From Christensenella sp. UBA2853 (lineage in GTDB: Bacteria > Bacillota > Clostridia > Christensenellales > Aristaeellaceae): a stretch of 64,000 bases of DNA. The notes under the pieces were generated by a model. The model was not told the DNA's origin and did not search any database. It saw only the letters and a list, made by a program, of their open reading frames with translations. Made by a program: the position numbers and the translations under genes. The stretch is from positions 6,591 through 70,590 of the forward strand of contig DEFL01000072.1 of NCBI GenBank assembly GCA_002350845.1, read 5' to 3'. Of the stretch, positions 1 to 9,575 are shown in pieces; the first letter of the stretch is position 1, and each line of letters begins with the position of its first letter.

Positions 1-1
1 G

Positions 2-682
2 CTCAAGAAGCTCCAGAAGCGGCTCAGCGAGCTGCACAACATCATCTACCGCCTGAAGATTCCGGTGGTTCTGTGCTATGAGGGCTGGGATGCCGCCGGC
101 AAGGGCGGCAATATCCGCAGGGTGGCCTATCCGCTCGACCCGCGCGGGTTTGACGTGTGCCCCATTGCCTCCCCGGAACCCCATGAACTCAACCGGCAGT
201 ACCTGTGGCGGTTCTGGACGCGTCTGCCGAGGAGCGGACATATCTGCATCTTTGACCGCACCTGGTACGGCCGCGTCATGGTGGAACGCCTCGAGGGCTT
301 CTGCTCTGAAAAGGACTGGCAGAGAGCGTACAATGAAATCAACGAGTTTGAGCGTCAGCTGACGGACTGGGGCGCTGTGGTGATCAAGTTCTGGATCCAT
401 ATCGATCAGGACACGCAGCTGGCCCGCTTCAATGACCGCCAGAATACGCCGGAAAAACAGTGGAAGATCACGGACGAAGACTGGCGCAACCGTGAAAAGT
501 GGCCGCTGTATGAAGTCGCAGTCAATGAAATGCTGCAGAAAACCAGCACGAAGAATGCGCCGTGGTATATCATTGAATCCAATGACAAGCAGTATGCGCG
601 CATCCGTACGCTGGAAATCATTGTCAAGGCACTGGAAAAAGCCTGCGAGGAGCACTTTGCAAGGAAGGTCTGCAAGGAGTGA
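2..682 (+). CDS. PPK2-family polyphosphate kinase (5' truncated by window edge)
   Basis: The frame is open from base 2, so the N-terminus lies outside the window. PPK2 enzymes transfer phosphate between polyphosphate and nucleotides in the cytoplasm. Visible motifs are the Walker A-like EGWDAAGKGG, the FDRTWYGRVMVER segment that carries the family's Walker B Asp-Arg, and the lid-like stretch NTPEKQWKITDEDWRNREKW. The C-terminal part (APWYIIESNDKQYARI) is typical of the family. The protein could be a single-domain PPK2 or the second half of a two-domain polyphosphate:AMP phosphotransferase. The missing 5' end prevents a choice. A terminator follows 20 bases after the stop. Confidence 0.9.
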   Translation, partial: LKKLQKRLSELHNIIYRLKIPVVLCYEGWDAAGKGGNIRRVAYPLDPRGFDVCPIASPEPHELNRQYLWRFWTRLPRSGHICIFDRTWYGRVMVERLEGFCSEKDWQRAYNEINEFERQLTDWGAVVIKFWIHIDQDTQLARFNDRQNTPEKQWKITDEDWRNREKWPLYEVAVNEMLQKTSTKNAPWYIIESNDKQYARIRTLEIIVKALEKACEEHFARKVCKE

Positions 683-701
683 GACGGCTGGAAAGCCGTA
701 C

Positions 702-734
702 AGCCGGGGAGCTGGAGTGTTCCCCGGCTTTTTG
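702..734 (+). terminator. Intrinsic terminator after PPK2 gene
   Basis: A perfect 9-bp stem (AGCCGGGGA at 702-710 with TCCCCGGCT at 721-729) is followed by a run of T. Confidence 0.85.
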
Positions 735-762
735 AAGTGAAACCAGGCATACAGGATATGGA

Positions 763-791
763 TTGTGTTTTCAGGGAATCCAATTTATAAT
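763..791 (+). promoter_or_regulatory. Sigma-A-type promoter for the DUF3048 gene
   Basis: TTGTGT at 763-768 and TATAAT at 786-791 are separated by exactly 17 bases. The start codon of the next gene follows 40 bases downstream. Confidence 0.65.
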
Positions 792-831
792 GGTTTCAGG
801 CAACAAATCAAACGATGGGTGGAAGGGTGTT

Positions 832-3189
832 ATGAAGAAACTGTTGTGTATGCTCCTGTGCGTGCTTCTCCTGACGGGCGCTGTGTCTGTCCTCGCTGAG
901 GAAAGCGAAGGCGTTTCAGCCGAAGCCATGGTGCAGGAACTGCTCGAAACACAGATCGCCAAACAGAAGGACGCCTGGATTCTGGCTGTGCTTGAGAGCG
1001 GAGCGCAGGATATCCGGCTCGAGGAGAACCAGCTGAGCTTTACCCTGTGCGGATTTGATCCGAACCTGACGGCCCTGGGCAAGTATGCCGCCGCCGGGAA
1101 CAAGGCTGCATGGACCGCCTCCATGCTGGAAAACATCGCGGGACACAATGCAACCTTTACCATTAAGCTTCAGGCGGACGGCACCATCAACAAGAACGGC
1201 GTCAACCAGTTCATGAACGCGGTCAAGAAAGTCGTCAACGTGTCCAAGAAGGCCGTCAACGGCAAGGAAGTCGCCTCTGCGCTGACCGACCTGCTCTTCT
1301 GCTCTCCGACCACGGACAGAAAACCCACAGCCCAGTCGCTTCTGCAGGTGACGGATGCGTTTGAACAGTTTATTGCGGGAAAACCCGAAGTCTTCCCGTG
1401 CGAGGACGCATCAGAGTGGGCACCCATGCTGTATGCGCAGAGAAATCAGCACTACCGGATCAAGAACGGCCCGCACGCCATTGAGATGACGTGGGACGGC
1501 ATTTCTCCCTCCAAGCTTCTGGACACAGCGTACGGCTCCATCTCCTCCGAGCTGGCTGCCCAGACGAAGGCTGAGCGCCTGAGTCTGGATGCACTGCCGG
1601 ATGTCTGGAAGACCCGTCTGGCCGAATCTTCGGTGGCCCTGATGAAAAAGCGCCTGGTGCGGAAATCGGCCACCCTGGACCTGACCGAACTGGCCCGCGG
1701 CGTGCTTCCGGAAGGCTATGTGCAGTATTTTGCACAGTTCACGCCCGCTGCAACCTATCAGAAGCTTGTGGACGGCTATGCACTTCTGCCGGATGAAGCC
1801 TCCCAGCCCATGCCCAAGACCGGCACGGTATCGGCCAAGGTGAAGAAGGGAAGGACCGTGACCTTTAATAATCCCGACGGCGGAAGCTATGTGTATCTTC
1901 AGATGCGCGACGCGGATACCAATGTGATTGTCACAGATGCCTTCATCGAGCCCGGAAAATCCCTGAATATCAAGGTTCCGGAAGGATTCTATGTCATCCA
2001 GTATGCGGGCGGCTATACCTGGTACGGTACAGAAGGGCTGTTTGGACCTCTGGGAACCTACAGCGCGAGTGAAGAAATCAGCATCGCCAAGAAGAAGTGG
2101 AAGGTGACTCCTCTTGAGGAGGGGAACGGCATCATTCTTCACCCCATCAAGGTGGCGGATTTTGCTGTGACAGAGGATAAGTCCATTCACATTCAGGGCG
2201 TGCTGGATGCCCAGGTGCCGATCAAAACCTACCCGGCGGTCAATCCTGTCATCCCGGGCGTCAGCTCGACAACGGGACTTCCCGCGTCCGGTGAACCCTA
2301 TACACCGGTGGTGATCGTCCTGGATAATGCCGAGGATGCCTACCCGCACTGGGGCGTCTCTCAGGCGGACATCATTTTCCAGGTTCCCAATGCCGGTTCT
2401 GGCGCGACCAAGCTGCTGGCGCTCTTTGCGGATCATTATCCGAGCCAGGCAGGCCCTGTGCGCTCCGGACGTGCCAGCATGCTTCCTGCTGTCACAAGTT
2501 TCAATGCCGCCTTTGCCTATGCGGGACCGCCTGCGGTGAAGGACGACAATATTGACATCGATGCGCTGATGTCCAAGTACAGAATGACCTATACGCACCG
2601 TGTGTACAACCTGCTCCATGACAACGGTTTTAAAGAGCGCTTCCATGATGCGGCGGGCGGACACAATCTGTCCTGCCATATCGACGGCATCCATGACAAT
2701 CTGATGACCAAGAATGTCGAGTTTGAGGAGAGACCGTTCCTGTTCACGGACGAAAAGCGGACGGACGGTGAAACCGCGAACATTATCCGCGTGCTGCACC
2801 GCGGCGAAAGCGCAGATACCGCTTCCAACTCTGCAAGCCGTGCCGTGTTCCGGTATCTGCCGGAGACCGGAGAATACACCAGAACCAATTCCAGCGGCAA
2901 GTATTCTGACCGCCTGACCGGCGAAACGGTTACGTTTGCCAATGTGATTGTCCTTCGCGTCAAGTTCAGCTGGGAAAAGAACTATGTCTTCCTCAGGAAG
3001 CATCTGGTGGGTTCCGGCACGGCGGAGATCTTCCAGGACGGCCGGTATGTCCGCGGCGCATGGACACGCGATGATGTGACATCCCGACTGGTGTTCACGG
3101 ATGCTGACGGGTCCGAGCTGAAGTTCAAGCGCGGCAAGACATTCATCGTGATGACCAATGAGGTCACCGACGTCATTTATACCGAATGA
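832..3189 (+). CDS. Secreted DUF3048 (YerB-like) domain protein
   Basis: The 785-residue product has a signal peptide (MKKLLCMLLCVLLLTG...VLAEE). I start it at ATG 832 because GGAAGG sits just upstream and the signal peptide begins there; the frame is open upstream. The C-terminal ~320 residues match DUF3048: ASGEPYTPVVIVLDNAEDAYPHWG, ADIIFQVPNAGSGATKLLALF, and a block containing GPVRSGRASM. The N-terminal ~450 residues are not a family I recognise. Near residues 325-410 there is a beta-rich stretch (VSAKVKKGRTVTFNNPDGGSYV) resembling a carbohydrate-binding or Ig-like fold. YerB-type proteins are extracellular or envelope proteins of unknown role. The protein is much longer than minimal DUF3048 proteins. 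Confidence 0.8.
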   Translation: MKKLLCMLLCVLLLTGAVSVLAEESEGVSAEAMVQELLETQIAKQKDAWILAVLESGAQDIRLEENQLSFTLCGFDPNLTALGKYAAAGNKAAWTASMLENIAGHNATFTIKLQADGTINKNGVNQFMNAVKKVVNVSKKAVNGKEVASALTDLLFCSPTTDRKPTAQSLLQVTDAFEQFIAGKPEVFPCEDASEWAPMLYAQRNQHYRIKNGPHAIEMTWDGISPSKLLDTAYGSISSELAAQTKAERLSLDALPDVWKTRLAESSVALMKKRLVRKSATLDLTELARGVLPEGYVQYFAQFTPAATYQKLVDGYALLPDEASQPMPKTGTVSAKVKKGRTVTFNNPDGGSYVYLQMRDADTNVIVTDAFIEPGKSLNIKVPEGFYVIQYAGGYTWYGTEGLFGPLGTYSASEEISIAKKKWKVTPLEEGNGIILHPIKVADFAVTEDKSIHIQGVLDAQVPIKTYPAVNPVIPGVSSTTGLPASGEPYTPVVIVLDNAEDAYPHWGVSQADIIFQVPNAGSGATKLLALFADHYPSQAGPVRSGRASMLPAVTSFNAAFAYAGPPAVKDDNIDIDALMSKYRMTYTHRVYNLLHDNGFKERFHDAAGGHNLSCHIDGIHDNLMTKNVEFEERPFLFTDEKRTDGETANIIRVLHRGESADTASNSASRAVFRYLPETGEYTRTNSSGKYSDRLTGETVTFANVIVLRVKFSWEKNYVFLRKHLVGSGTAEIFQDGRYVRGAWTRDDVTSRLVFTDADGSELKFKRGKTFIVMTNEVTDVIYTE

Positions 3190-3253
3190 TGACCGCCTGC
3201 GTCACGATCCGGTGAATCAGACCCCGCATGAAAACGGGTGGAAAACAGAAAGC

Positions 3254-3305
3254 AGGGACATCCCGGATGACTGCGCGCAGCAGCGTTCGGGATGTCCCTT
3301 TCTGT
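3254..3305 (+). terminator. Intrinsic terminator after DUF3048 gene
   Basis: AGGGACATCCCG (3254-3265) pairs perfectly over 12 bases with CGGGATGTCCCT (3288-3299) and is followed by TTTCT. Confidence 0.8.
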
Positions 3306-3362
3306 ATGCAGTGCTGGGGGAGAGATGAAAAGGGCATCAGGGGTGCATGCTTTTCCACGCAT

Positions 3363-3431
3363 AAAAAAGGCAGCCCAGGAGGACGCCGGGATGAACATGT
3401 TTCTCCCTGTCCTTCAGGTGCTGCCTTTTTT
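3363..3431. terminator. Bidirectional terminator between convergent genes
   Basis: AAAAAAGGCAGC (3363-3374) and GCTGCCTTTTTT (3420-3431) form a perfect 12-bp stem with T-runs on both strands. The stem extends inward through an imperfect CC-G-AGGAC pairing. It serves the gene at 3444-3974 on the minus strand and backs up the plus-strand terminator. Confidence 0.85.
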
Positions 3432-3443
3432 CATCCTGCCGGA

Positions 3444-3974
3444 TTATTCTGCGGCCTGATCAGCCGGATCGGCCAGCACGGCGCTGTCCAGGATGCGACG
3501 GAAATACTTGGCATTGCCCTCTGCGGCTTCCATGGAATAGACGCCCTCTGCGCGCAGGACCTTTCCGTTTTCTGAAACGAGGGTCAGGAAATGAAAGGTT
3601 GTGTTTTCCAGCTCGCAATAGACTTCCGTCGTTACACGTCCTGTCTCCGGGTCATGCGCGGTTTCCACCTCTCTGTCTCTGATGAGCTCGTCTGCTTCCT
3701 CCTGTGAGATCAGGGAGAGGAGCATGAAATCATCCGAGTCGATATTGGAGACCCTGATGCGTTCCGTCTCATCAGCGGTAGCGAAGTCGGCCTCCATGAG
3801 GTCGGCATCATACCAGAAGGAAAATCCTTCCGGGCTTTCAAACTTTGTCTCGATGATGGTCTCCTCCATGCCCTCCAGCCAGATGACACTCTCGCGGGTT
3901 TCGCCAAAGGCACAGGTCACCATCAGCAGAAGGCAAAGCAGAGACAGGAAAAACTGAAAGGCGCTTTTTTTCAT
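3444..3974 (-). CDS. Small secreted protein of unknown function
   Basis: The 176-residue protein has a clear signal peptide (MKKSAFQFFLSLLCLLLMVTCAFG) ending near FGE. I prefer ATG 3974, because GGAG lies 9 bases upstream; an in-frame GTG at 3977 is the alternative. The mature part is acidic and beta-rich (IIETKFESPEGFSFWYDADL; FHFLTLVSENGKVLRAEG). A short stretch, VTCAFG, is close to a lipobox but lacks the usual residue order. It is monocistronic, convergent with the DUF3048 gene. I do not recognise the family. Confidence 0.6.
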   Translation of the reverse strand: MKKSAFQFFLSLLCLLLMVTCAFGETRESVIWLEGMEETIIETKFESPEGFSFWYDADLMEADFATADETERIRVSNIDSDDFMLLSLISQEEADELIRDREVETAHDPETGRVTTEVYCELENTTFHFLTLVSENGKVLRAEGVYSMEAAEGNAKYFRRILDSAVLADPADQAAE

Positions 3975-4084
3975 CACAGCATTCTCCTTTCAACCGTTGG
4001 CTGAAGCAGATGTGCGGACGGGAAAACGCCCGCATCAGCCTGCAGACAGACAACGATTCAGCGGCGAAGTTTTATCCCGGACAG

Positions 4085-4122
4085 AAAAAGGACGGCCGGA
4101 AATCAGGGATTTCACAGCCGCC
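4085..4122 (-). terminator. Probable terminator of the 5'-nucleotidase gene
   Basis: On the minus strand a perfect GAAATC/GATTTC inner stem is flanked by imperfect GGC/GCC-rich pairing and followed by TTTTTC. It starts about 20 bases after the nucleotidase stop codon. Confidence 0.5.
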
Positions 4123-4140
4123 CCGGGTTATGGACTGAGA

Positions 4141-5808
4141 TTAACGGATCTGGGTTTCGGTTCCGCGGGGAGCGCCGTAGGTTTCAGCAGTAATCTTTCC
4201 GCCAAGGACTTCGTCGATGTAAGCCATCAGGGCTTCATCCATCGGGATGCCGGTGTCGAAGGAAGAGCTGGAACGTGCGAAGACATTGTAGGTGTCGCCG
4301 CCGGCTGCGCAGAAGTTATTGGTCACAACAGCGTAGGTGGCCTTCTCGTCAAAGGGTTCGCCGTTGATCGCGGTGATGGTGACACGCTTGATGGCGGCAG
4401 GAGCATAGTAGCTGCTCTCTTTGCCGTTGAGGGTGTACACTTCGCCCTGTTCAAAGGGAACGGTGGTGTCCAGTGTCCAGGTGATGCCGCTGGTCTGCGG
4501 ATAACCGCCGATTGCGCTGGGCGTGCAGAAGGTGGAAGCTTCGAGTGCTTCGAGGAGTTCAGCGCCGGTCACATAGACAACAGCCACAGTATTGCCGAAG
4601 GGCAGCACGGTGTTGACGTTGTTCTTGGTGATGTCGCCGGCTTCGATGGTAGCGCGGATGCCGCCGCCGTTGGTGATGCCAACCACAGCATTGGGTTCAA
4701 CCTGTTCGATGCCGCCTTCTTTGACAACGGACCAGACCATAGCGTCGGTGATCAGATCGCCGAGGTTGGTTTCTTCGGTGCGGTTGCCGGGATCGCGGTC
4801 GCCGTTGAGACGGACTTCCGTGGTGGCGAAGACAGCGCCGTACACAGATTCAACATCACTGATGATGCCCTGGGCCTTGGCCAGAACGTCGGGATCCTTG
4901 GCCAGGTACTTGGTGGAGACGAGGAACTTGTCTTCCACAGCCTTGGTTTCATTGTTGATCACAACAACGCCGATGTTTTCGAACTTGGTGCCGGTGGAGA
5001 CAATGGGTTCACCGTTTTCACCGGCGGACATGACGGTGTGGGAATGTCCGTCAATGACGAGATCCACGCCGGTCACTTTGGTCAGCAGGTCAATGGAGCG
5101 GTAGCCGTTTGCAGCGGATTCGGCGTCCACACCGAGGTGGCACAGACCGATGACGAGGTCCACACCCTCTGCCTTCAGGTTATCCACAGCACCCTGAGCG
5201 GCCTTATACAGGTCTTCAAAGGCAGTGAAGGAGATTTCCTTGATCATGCCGGGGTTGACCTTGGTGGCGGTTTCAGGGGTTTCCAGACCGAAGAAACCGA
5301 GCTTCATGCCGCTCTTGGTGGTGATGACGGTGGTGCCGGGCAGGATGGACTCGCCGGTTTCGTCAGCAATCACGTTGCAGCAGATCGTGGTGAACTGGGC
5401 CTTGGAGAGGTTCTCCATCAGCTGAGCATAACCGAAGTCGAATTCATGGTTGCCCAGGGTGACCAGGTCATAACCTGCGGCGTTCATCATTTCGATTGCG
5501 GAAGCGCCCTTGGAAGTGCTCACATAGGTGGTGCCCTGGCTGAAGTCGCCGGCATCGACAGTGATCACTTCAGCACCATGATCCTCGAACCAGGCGCGCA
5601 GGGTGGGGACATAGGCATAGCCCTCGAGAGCGCCGTGCACGTCATTGGAGTGAAGAATGACGGTGGTGCCGGTATAGTCGGTGCGCAGGTCGCCTGCGAA
5701 AACTTTCGCTGCGGCAGCATAGTCAGCATCGGTCATGTCTGCAGAAGCGGACACGCATACTGCAAAGACCATGACGAGGGCGAGGACCAGACTCAGAAGC
5801 CTTTTCAT
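4141..5808 (-). CDS. Secreted bifunctional metallophosphatase/5'-nucleotidase
   Basis: The 555-residue protein hydrolyses nucleotides (and possibly UDP-sugars or 2',3'-cyclic nucleotides) outside the cell. After a signal peptide (MKRLLSLVLALVMVFAVCVSASA) comes the dinuclear-metal phosphoesterase domain with HSNDVHG, VDAGDFSQG, LGNHEFD, GLCHLGVD and DGHSHT. The substrate-binding C-terminal domain follows with ITNGGGIRATIEAGDIT and the FGNTV motif. I start at ATG 5808 with AGGAGG 7-9 bases upstream; the frame is open to 5853. No LPXTG or other wall anchor is present, so it is either released or loosely attached. Monocistronic, with its own promoter at 5863-5890. Confidence 0.92.
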   Translation of the reverse strand: MKRLLSLVLALVMVFAVCVSASADMTDADYAAAAKVFAGDLRTDYTGTTVILHSNDVHGALEGYAYVPTLRAWFEDHGAEVITVDAGDFSQGTTYVSTSKGASAIEMMNAAGYDLVTLGNHEFDFGYAQLMENLSKAQFTTICCNVIADETGESILPGTTVITTKSGMKLGFFGLETPETATKVNPGMIKEISFTAFEDLYKAAQGAVDNLKAEGVDLVIGLCHLGVDAESAANGYRSIDLLTKVTGVDLVIDGHSHTVMSAGENGEPIVSTGTKFENIGVVVINNETKAVEDKFLVSTKYLAKDPDVLAKAQGIISDVESVYGAVFATTEVRLNGDRDPGNRTEETNLGDLITDAMVWSVVKEGGIEQVEPNAVVGITNGGGIRATIEAGDITKNNVNTVLPFGNTVAVVYVTGAELLEALEASTFCTPSAIGGYPQTSGITWTLDTTVPFEQGEVYTLNGKESSYYAPAAIKRVTITAINGEPFDEKATYAVVTNNFCAAGGDTYNVFARSSSSFDTGIPMDEALMAYIDEVLGGKITAETYGAPRGTETQIR

Positions 5809-5862
5809 AAGACATTCCTCCTTATGATGTTGTACATGGGTATAAGGTACCAAAGCAAGATT

Positions 5863-5890
5863 ATTATAATCTTTCCGCGGCGAATTTCAA
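5863..5890 (-). promoter_or_regulatory. Promoter of the 5'-nucleotidase gene
   Basis: On the minus strand TTGAAA (5890-5885) and a consensus TATAAT (5868-5863) are separated by 16 bases, 55 bases upstream of the start codon. Confidence 0.65.
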
Positions 5891-6052
5891 CAGCGGACGG
5901 TCAAGAATCATGGGAAATCAGGCAAATTCCCGGGAATATGAGAGTGCGGGAGACAGAAGGAAAGCAGCAGGAAAAAACCAGGCGGGGGAGAATTTGAAAG
6001 CAGATGTCTTCCGAAACGGCGGACACGAAAAACTGAAAGCCGGAGAATGCAT

Positions 6053-8503
6053 ATGGAACAGTACGAGAAGGAACATATAGAGAGCATGCGGGCCCTGGCA
6101 GCGGAGTGCATGGTGCTGCTCAAAAAAGACGGGGAATTCCCGCTTGACGAACCCGGAAAGATTGCGGCCTTTGGCAGCGGCGTCCGGCATACCGTCAAGG
6201 GCGGCACCGGATCAGGGGATGTCAATGTGCGCCATTTTGCCACCATTGAGGAAGGCCTGAAAAATGCCGGGTTCGAGATCACATCCGGCGAATGGCTCGA
6301 CGCCTATGACCGTGTCCGCGAAGCATGCGAGGATGCACTTCACGCGAGGATCCGCTCCAGGATTGAACAGGAAGGCCCCGGCGTCATTTTTGAGGCCAGC
6401 AGCACCGTCATGGAGGAGCCGGAGTACGAGATTCCCCTGGAAGGGGATGGCGATACGGCCATCTATGTGCTCTCGAGAAATTCAGGGGAAGGATCTGACC
6501 GGTCCAACGCCCGGGGAGACTTCCGGCTGTCGGAAACGGAAAAGCGGGATATTCTTGCTCTGTGTGAGCAGTATGCGCGCTTCATGCTCGTCCTCAATGT
6601 GGGGGGACCGGTGGACCTGACAGAGGTTGTGGAGCGCGTGCCGAACATCCTGCTTCTCTCACAGCTGGGCAGCGTGACCGGGGACGCCTTCGCGGATGTC
6701 CTGCTGGGCAAGAGCTATCCCTCGGGCAAGCTGGCTGCTTCCTGGGCGGCATACAGGGACTATCCGGATGTCGGAGACTTCGGTGACCGCGACGAGACGC
6801 ATTACAGGGAAGGCCTGTATGTGGGGTATCGCTGGTTTGATGCCACGGGAACGAAACCCCTGTTTCCGTTTGGATTCGGACTGAGCTGCACGCATTTTGA
6901 TATCCAGTTCGTGGAGACCAGGATCTACGGATCCATGGCCCGCGTGTTCGGCATGGTCCGCAATACCGGCTTTGCCCCCGGCAAAGAGGTTCTGCAGCTG
7001 TATGTTTCCATGCCCTCCGGCAAACTGGACCAGCCAAGAAAAGTGCTCTGCGCGTATGAGAAAACCCGTGAACTCTTCCCGGGCGAGGTCGCTGTGGTGG
7101 CGCTGGACTACCGGATGGAGGATTTTGCGTCCTATGATGAGGAACTCTCAGCGAGGGTGCTCGAGAAAGGCGACTATGTACTGCTCATGGGGACCGACAG
7201 CACAAATGTGCGTCCGGTGAGCACGCTGCGCCTGGAAGAGGATGTGGTGGTCGAAAAGGTCGCGCCGGTCGGCGGAACTCCGGAGCTTCCGGACTGGAAG
7301 CCCGAGCGTGTGCCCCAGCCGGATGCCTCCTGGCTGCCAGTGTTTCCTGTGGCCAAGGACCTTTTCTGGAAGCGGAAAACCAAAAGGCCCGAACCTTCGG
7401 CGGAAGCGACTACCGAGGCTGAGCGCATGACCGATGAGGAGCTCTGCTTCCTGTGCACCGGGGCGATCCGCGGCGGAAAGAGCATGAGCACGGTCGGGAA
7501 TGCGGGCATCACGGTGCCCGGTGCGGCCGGCGATTCGACGAGACTCTTTCTGGATCGGAAGATTCCCGTCATGATTATGGCTGACGGCCCGGCAGGCCTT
7601 CGCCTGACCCGGCGCTACGGCGTGGATGCAGAGGGCGCCTTCCCCATTAATCCCGACGGACTGGCGCATGCCAGGAAAATGATTCCGGAGGCCTATGTGC
7701 GTGCGCGCGAATGGTACGGGGAAGGCCGGACCGGCGAGGAGCATGAGCAGAACTGCACCGCGATCCCGATCGGGACGGCGCTTGCACAGAGCTGGAACAG
7801 CGAACTGGCAGAAGCGTGCGGAAACCTGGTGGGGGATGAAATGGAACGCTTTGGCGTGCACCTCTTCCTTGCGCCGGCCATGAACCTGCAGCGCAATCCC
7901 CTGTGCGGCAGAAACTTTGAATACTATTCGGAAGAGCCGCTGCTCTCCGGCAGGACTGCAGCCGCCGTATGCCGGGGCGTGCAGAGCCACAAAGGATGCG
8001 GGGCTGTCATCAAGCATTTTGCCTGCAACAACCAGGAGTACAACCGGGTGCATTCCAACAGTCAGGTGTCCCCGCGTGCCCTGCGCGAGGTCTATCTCAG
8101 AGGGTTTGAGATCGCTGTCAGGGAAGGGAAGCCCAAGGCGATCATGACCAGCTACAACCTGATCAACGGCGTGCACAGCAGTGAGCGCAGGGATCTGTGC
8201 GATACGCTGCTGCGCAGCGAATGGGGCTTCAATGGCATTGTCATGACCGACTGGCTGGTCGGCAAAGACGTGAGAGGAAACGACCGGTACCGCAAGGGCG
8301 TGGCCAGCTGCTCGGTCGCTGCCGGCAATGATCTGATCATGCCCGGCATGCCGATGCATGTGGAGGACCTCATGCAGGGGCTTTCCGATCCGGAAAATCC
8401 GCTGACCCGCGAGGCGCTGGTGCTCTCCGGGGCGAGAATCATTGACATGGCCAGGGAACTGCAGGGCATGCGCGACGGGGAAACGGGAGAAACACAGGCA
8501 TGA
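6053..8503 (+). CDS. GH3 beta-glucosidase with permuted domain order
   Basis: The 816-residue cytoplasmic enzyme (no signal peptide) belongs to GH3. The domains are in swapped order. The alpha/beta sandwich domain comes first (ECMVLLKKDGEFPL, GGTGSGDVNVRH, residues ~1-270). A fibronectin III-like domain follows (GKEVLQLYVSMPSG, ~300-370). The TIM-barrel domain is last (MIMADGPAGLRLTRRYG, GRNFEYYSEEPLLSG, AVIKHFACNNQEYNR, ~460-816). The nucleophile is Asp733 in GIVMTDW. This permutation is known from rumen Ruminococcus and Butyrivibrio enzymes. ATG 6053 is chosen because GGAG lies 7 bases upstream; ATG 6047 is too close. It overlaps the next gene by ATGA. Confidence 0.93.
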   Translation: MEQYEKEHIESMRALAAECMVLLKKDGEFPLDEPGKIAAFGSGVRHTVKGGTGSGDVNVRHFATIEEGLKNAGFEITSGEWLDAYDRVREACEDALHARIRSRIEQEGPGVIFEASSTVMEEPEYEIPLEGDGDTAIYVLSRNSGEGSDRSNARGDFRLSETEKRDILALCEQYARFMLVLNVGGPVDLTEVVERVPNILLLSQLGSVTGDAFADVLLGKSYPSGKLAASWAAYRDYPDVGDFGDRDETHYREGLYVGYRWFDATGTKPLFPFGFGLSCTHFDIQFVETRIYGSMARVFGMVRNTGFAPGKEVLQLYVSMPSGKLDQPRKVLCAYEKTRELFPGEVAVVALDYRMEDFASYDEELSARVLEKGDYVLLMGTDSTNVRPVSTLRLEEDVVVEKVAPVGGTPELPDWKPERVPQPDASWLPVFPVAKDLFWKRKTKRPEPSAEATTEAERMTDEELCFLCTGAIRGGKSMSTVGNAGITVPGAAGDSTRLFLDRKIPVMIMADGPAGLRLTRRYGVDAEGAFPINPDGLAHARKMIPEAYVRAREWYGEGRTGEEHEQNCTAIPIGTALAQSWNSELAEACGNLVGDEMERFGVHLFLAPAMNLQRNPLCGRNFEYYSEEPLLSGRTAAAVCRGVQSHKGCGAVIKHFACNNQEYNRVHSNSQVSPRALREVYLRGFEIAVREGKPKAIMTSYNLINGVHSSERRDLCDTLLRSEWGFNGIVMTDWLVGKDVRGNDRYRKGVASCSVAAGNDLIMPGMPMHVEDLMQGLSDPENPLTREALVLSGARIIDMARELQGMRDGETGETQA

Positions 8504-9348
8504 AGACGGCACTGAGCATGGAAGGCGGTGCCATGCGCGGCATGTTCACCTGCGGGGTGATTGATGTGCTGATGGAAAACGGCATCACCTTTGACGCGGC
8601 CGCCGGCATTTCGGCGGGTGCAGCCTTTGGCTGCAATTACAAGTCCCGGCAGATCGGGCGGCCGATCCGCTACAACAAGCGGTATGGAAGCGATCCGAGA
8701 TACATGTCCTTCCGGTCGCTGCTGAAAACAGGCGACCTCTATAATGCGGACTTCTGCTACAGGGAACTGCCGGATGTGCTGGATCCGTTTGACCGAAAGG
8801 CATTCCGCGATAATCCCATGGCGTTCTATATCGGGGCCACGGATGTGAAGACCGGGAAAAGTGTCTATCACCTCTGCTCGGATGGGGAAGAGCGGGACAT
8901 TCTGTGGATGCGGGCCTCTGCCTCCATGCCGCTGGTTTCCAGGCCGGTTGATGTGGACGGATACCTGCTTCTCGACGGAGGAATTACGGATCCCGTGCCT
9001 CTGGACCATATGCAGAGCCTCGGCTTTGACCGGCATGTCGTGATCCTGACCCAGCCAAAGGGATACCGGAAAAGCCCGACCCGCGGGCTCATGCTCATGC
9101 AGTGGATGCTTCGCCGCTATCCGGCCGTGGCAGAGGCTATGGATGAGCGGCATGCCGTTTATAACCGGCAGATGGATGAGATCGACCGGCAGGAGGCGGA
9201 AGGCAGCATCTTTGTCATTCGGCCGCCTCAGCCACTGGGCATCCACAGGACGGAAAAGCGTCCGGAGGAGCTGGAACGGGTGTATCAGACCGGCAGGCGG
9301 GAGGCTGAAGCCCGGCTGCAGGCGATGAAGGAGTTCCTGGAAAAATAA
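8500..9348 (+). CDS. Patatin-like phospholipase (YjjU/RssA type)
   Basis: A cytoplasmic serine lipase-like protein of 282 residues. It has the oxyanion-hole motif EGGAMRG at the N-terminus, the nucleophile elbow GISAG (G-x-S-x-G), and the catalytic Asp in DGGITDPVP, which form a Ser-Asp dyad. Its start codon overlaps the GH3 stop codon (ATGA), so the two genes are translationally coupled. The functional link between a beta-glucosidase and a lipase is unclear. The substrate is unknown; bacterial members act on phospholipids or acyl esters. Confidence 0.9.
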   Translation: MKTALSMEGGAMRGMFTCGVIDVLMENGITFDAAAGISAGAAFGCNYKSRQIGRPIRYNKRYGSDPRYMSFRSLLKTGDLYNADFCYRELPDVLDPFDRKAFRDNPMAFYIGATDVKTGKSVYHLCSDGEERDILWMRASASMPLVSRPVDVDGYLLLDGGITDPVPLDHMQSLGFDRHVVILTQPKGYRKSPTRGLMLMQWMLRRYPAVAEAMDERHAVYNRQMDEIDRQEAEGSIFVIRPPQPLGIHRTEKRPEELERVYQTGRREAEARLQAMKEFLEK

Positions 9349-9364
9349 CCGAAAACGAGAAAAC

Positions 9365-9412
9365 AACGCTGTGGAGCGCGGCAGGAAGAAGGGCCGCCTT
9401 CACAGCGTTTTT
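9365..9412 (+). terminator. Terminator after the GH3/patatin operon
   Basis: AACGCTGTG (9365-9373) pairs with CACAGCGTT (9401-9409), followed by TTTTT. Confidence 0.8.
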
Positions 9413-9575
9413 ATGTAGGGATGTACGGTCCCCTTCATGTCGAAGACGGAGAGACGGTCTGAGGGCAGGGCCGCGGGTGATTATTTGCACCCGGAGTCCG
9501 TTCATCCGTTTGACTATCGCATGTTGTTTCTGGGAAATCAGGCATCGCTCAGCAGAAAATCAAATATGGCAAAGT

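Noticed and set aside
5900..5945. Operator-like palindrome GGGAAAT...AATTCCC upstream of the GH3 gene
   Set aside because: The symmetry is imperfect, it occurs only once, and no regulator is adjacent.
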